Below, piece by piece: positions 61,607-64,000 of a stretch of 64,000 nt of DNA. The stretch lies in contig CM018052.1 in assembly GCA_008638375.1 (NCBI GenBank), positions 9,318,506 to 9,382,505 on the forward strand. Reading direction: 5' to 3'. The notes under the pieces are model-generated. The model made no database searches and was not told the origin of the DNA. It saw only the letters and a list, made by a program, of their open reading frames with translations. This DNA is from Nyssa sinensis (taxonomy: Eukaryota; Streptophyta; Magnoliopsida; Cornales; Nyssaceae). Both the position numbers and the translations under genes were made by a program. Positions within the stretch are counted from its first letter, which is position 1. Every line of letters begins with the position of its first letter.

Positions 61607-63470
61607 TGTTGGTCCCTTGTAGTAAAACTCACCTAGAAGGGGGTTGAATAGTTTTGTACAATTTTTTTTCAATTTTATCCACAACACTAACTATAACAAT
61701 TGAGATACAATATTGAATTGAAATTTTATGCAATATACAATAATTTATTCAATTCAATTCACCCAATTTGATTGTACAAGTGTTCAATAAACGAACTAAT
61801 TCACCACAAGCCTAATTGATCAACTAATCAATTCCACAAGTCAATTTCACAATTCAATCGCAATTGTGATTTCTTGATCAATTTTTAATTTATGAATTTA
61901 GTTTTCAATCTAATTTCTCAATTTAGGCTCTCAATTAGTTAATTAATGATCAATTCTCAATATTGATGAAAACCTAATTCTAATCAAGCAGAATCAATCA
62001 TTATTGAGAAATTTAGAAATTGTAAGGCATGAAAGGAGTTAGAGAGTTTGCAAACCAATTGTGATGATGGAGAAACCAACACAAATAACAATCTATGATG
62101 GAAAACTCTAGAGCTGGCCATGCTCATGAAAGAATCCACTATGTGTGAGATTAATTACACCCTGATAATGACATAAACTTAGTTCCTCATGCTCCGTTCT
62201 GCTCAACCATCTTGAATCTCACTTGTAGCCATAAGACTTCACTATAGCTAAATTCTTCATACAACTGCAAGCTCCATACGATCTTGGAATCCTCTGATTG
62301 GCACCCTACACAATTGCAAACTTCATGTATCCTCAAAATCCTTCGATTACCCAATGATGAAATCCACAAGGTTGAACTCCACAAAATGCTTCAACTAATT
62401 TGATGATTGAGGCTTTTTGATTGATGTGGATCAAGTGTGATGATCAAATCAATTTATGATGAGATGAGAGATTTAGATGAAGTATATATATGAATGCTTT
62501 CTAATGGAAGCTCTAACTTCTCTCTAATGTTCAGCTCTCAAAAATTGATCTTTCTCTCTATTTATCTATTCAAAATTATATTTTCGTCAATTTATACTCT
62601 AGAAACCAGATCTTAAATAACTCTCCAAAATAGAAAAGTATTATGTTTTTACGCAGGGTTCGTTCGAATGAATCGATTGCTTGTTTGAACGAGCATCGAA
62701 CAACCATCAAACAATAACCAACTGATACTTGTTTGATCAAGATTAATCAAACGATGATCGAACAATAAAAAATGACCATCTTTTGATGTTTGTTCAAATG
62801 AGCCTCTTGACTCGTTCGAACGACTAATAGTGAGTCGATCTCCTTCTTGCATTGTGAACTCAATTTCCCTATTTGTTTTTAGATATGCATTTTTGGGATA
62901 ATTGTTTCACAACACAAGTTAACAACACACACAATGACAATATGATATATACTATATGCAATGCATGCTATGTGTGCATGTGTGAGATCCATATCAAAAC
63001 AAAAGTCTAAAATACCTAAAATACCCTACATGAACCAAGGTGGCCGGTAGATGTGCACGACAATAAAGCTTGGACCATCTTGGAGTAGAATGGGGCATTG
63101 AGTAACTCTAAGCCATGGACTAATGTCATGATTACAATCATAACATGTTTTGTCAAATTGGATTAGCCAATCACAATATCGGACCCCTAGTCCTAACATA
63201 TTGTAAATGATATCACCGAGATACACACTTTAACGTGAAAAGATATCATATGTCAAAATCTGAATGTGTAATAATAAATTATTTTTTTGTACGACCTTAA
63301 TGCACACCTTTTTTTTTTTATTTCTGGAGAAGGAAAAGATAAGGTTGGTGATAAATAGTAGTAAAATAAGCTTGAGCATTCAATTTGGTATGGTGTACAT
63401 GTTATAGCCAAAGGAAGTTGAGGTAGCCATCTTATGGCTACTTGTCTAACCAATCAAGCTTCGAAATGGG
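61607..63470. mobile_element. Unclassified repeat, possibly a Ty1/copia LTR
   Basis: Begins TGTTGGTCCCTTGTAG with CACCTAGAAGGGGGTTGAATAG just after; similar openings are common in plant copia-type LTRs. A zone at 62655-62825 repeats GTTCGAACGA and ATCGAACAA words in both orientations. No end, primer site or protein domain could be fixed. The call rests on word resemblance only. Confidence 0.3.
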
Positions 63471-63474
63471 TGTT

Positions 63475-63477
<3 letters not shown>

Positions 63478-63508
<31 letters not shown>
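63478..63508. repeat. TA microsatellite
   Basis: About 15 TA units in a row. Similar TA runs occur at 28396-28420, 32829-32849, 38211-38236, 54601-54626 and 54668-54702, most of them inside LTRs. Confidence 0.9.
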
Positions 63509-63509
<1 letters not shown>

Positions 63510-63596
63510 ATATACCATAAACAGACACACCAATCAGTTTGAGACACGTGTGCCTATCAGATTAACAAATCTCGATCCTACAGAGCTTTTATATTT

Positions 63597-63760
63597 CGGT
63601 CATACAGAACAGCTACAAGCCTTCGGGGTATTCTCATATATGTCTATCATACAGAGCAACTATAAGCCTTCGGGTATTCTTATTTATATATCATTCAGAA
63701 CCGATGAACTCGGTCATATAGTACAGATGGAGCATTCATGATACTCTCATGTACATCGTC
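63597..63760. repeat. Imperfect tandem repeat of about 48-60 bp, three units
   Basis: Units open with (G/T)(G/A)TCAT-CAGA and contain ACAAGCCTTCGG-GGTATTCT or a decayed form. The first two are close, the third loose. They lie upstream of the hairpin at 63806-63842 and may be part of an LTR that runs off the window. Confidence 0.6.
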
Positions 63761-63805
63761 CAGACCTCCTGTTCTGGACAGTATTTATTCGACACTGCAT
63801 ATATG

Positions 63806-64000
63806 GTTTCCTTAACAGCCGTTCAGCGGGGAATAAGGAAACAGCCTTCAACACGGAAACTACTATCTATGGTTATCTCCATCTACGATTCAATGCTCCA
63901 CAAGGTAACTGCAAATCTCTGATGATCAAATCCCGATATTCGTGGCGGCAAAACCTAATCAAAATTAGGAGAACCACGGCTTATATATTAAACCCTAGAG
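63806..64000. other. Hairpin and window-edge sequence
   Basis: GTTTCCTTA (63806-63814) and TAAGGAAAC (63834-63842) form a perfect 9-bp stem with a 19-base loop, and each arm is followed by ACAGCC. Beyond this, TTATATATTAAACCCTAGAG at the very end resembles a promoter-to-leader transition of an LTR. The window ends before this can be tested. Confidence 0.4.

Overview
This is plant nuclear DNA, probably from a eudicot with a large, repeat-rich genome. The evidence is one intronless berberine-bridge-enzyme-like gene with plant family motifs, many plant Ty3/gypsy LTR retrotransposons (Tekay/Del and Tat types), a CACTA-type and a Mutator-type miniature element, and AT-rich intergenic DNA with TA, CA and ATT microsatellites. 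I cannot name the species. The only apparently intact host gene is the BBE-like gene at 389-2005 (minus strand).

Layout. 1-3268: the BBE-like gene, its upstream DNA, a small CACTA-like element and ordinary spacer. 3269-6057: a solo LTR (family D). 6059-7687: AT-rich spacer. 7688-18904: a complete, young Tekay-type element in minus orientation, with 2.95-kb LTRs, target duplication GTATC, tRNA-iMet-type primer site and polypurine tract. Its one long gag-pol frame is broken by two stop codons. It sits inside a 74-bp tandem duplication. 19009-19196: a miniature element with a 9-bp target duplication. 19751-30366: abutting and nested LTRs (families B, A, E), including a 4.9-kb solo LTR (E) inside an older A LTR with perfect target duplication CCTAA.

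30367-49774 reads best as a nest. An outer family-C element (LTR pieces at both ends) holds a family-D element (32228-48351) with a frameshifted chromodomain remnant, and that in turn holds a B solo LTR and another D LTR. 49775-55031: an E LTR fragment, an Athila/Tat-like noncoding remnant and a 3.0-kb LTR (G). 55032-59970: a degenerate tandem array split by a 4.4-kb solo LTR (A). 60583-61470: a relict Tat-type pol fragment carrying part of a second, extra RNase H. 61607-64000: poorly classified repeats, a TA microsatellite and a terminal repeat region that runs off the window.

The host gene and the transposons show no functional link. The most interesting signal is in the non-coding LTR DNA. 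Families that otherwise align poorly share a small architecture: a hairpin whose stem sequence changes while pairing is kept, an antisense tRNA-like (A-box/B-box) block, 130-170-bp repeated modules, and a short stem followed by a pyrimidine-rich stretch and CAG. All family letters (A-G) are my own labels from reading the sequence. No alignment or database search was run.
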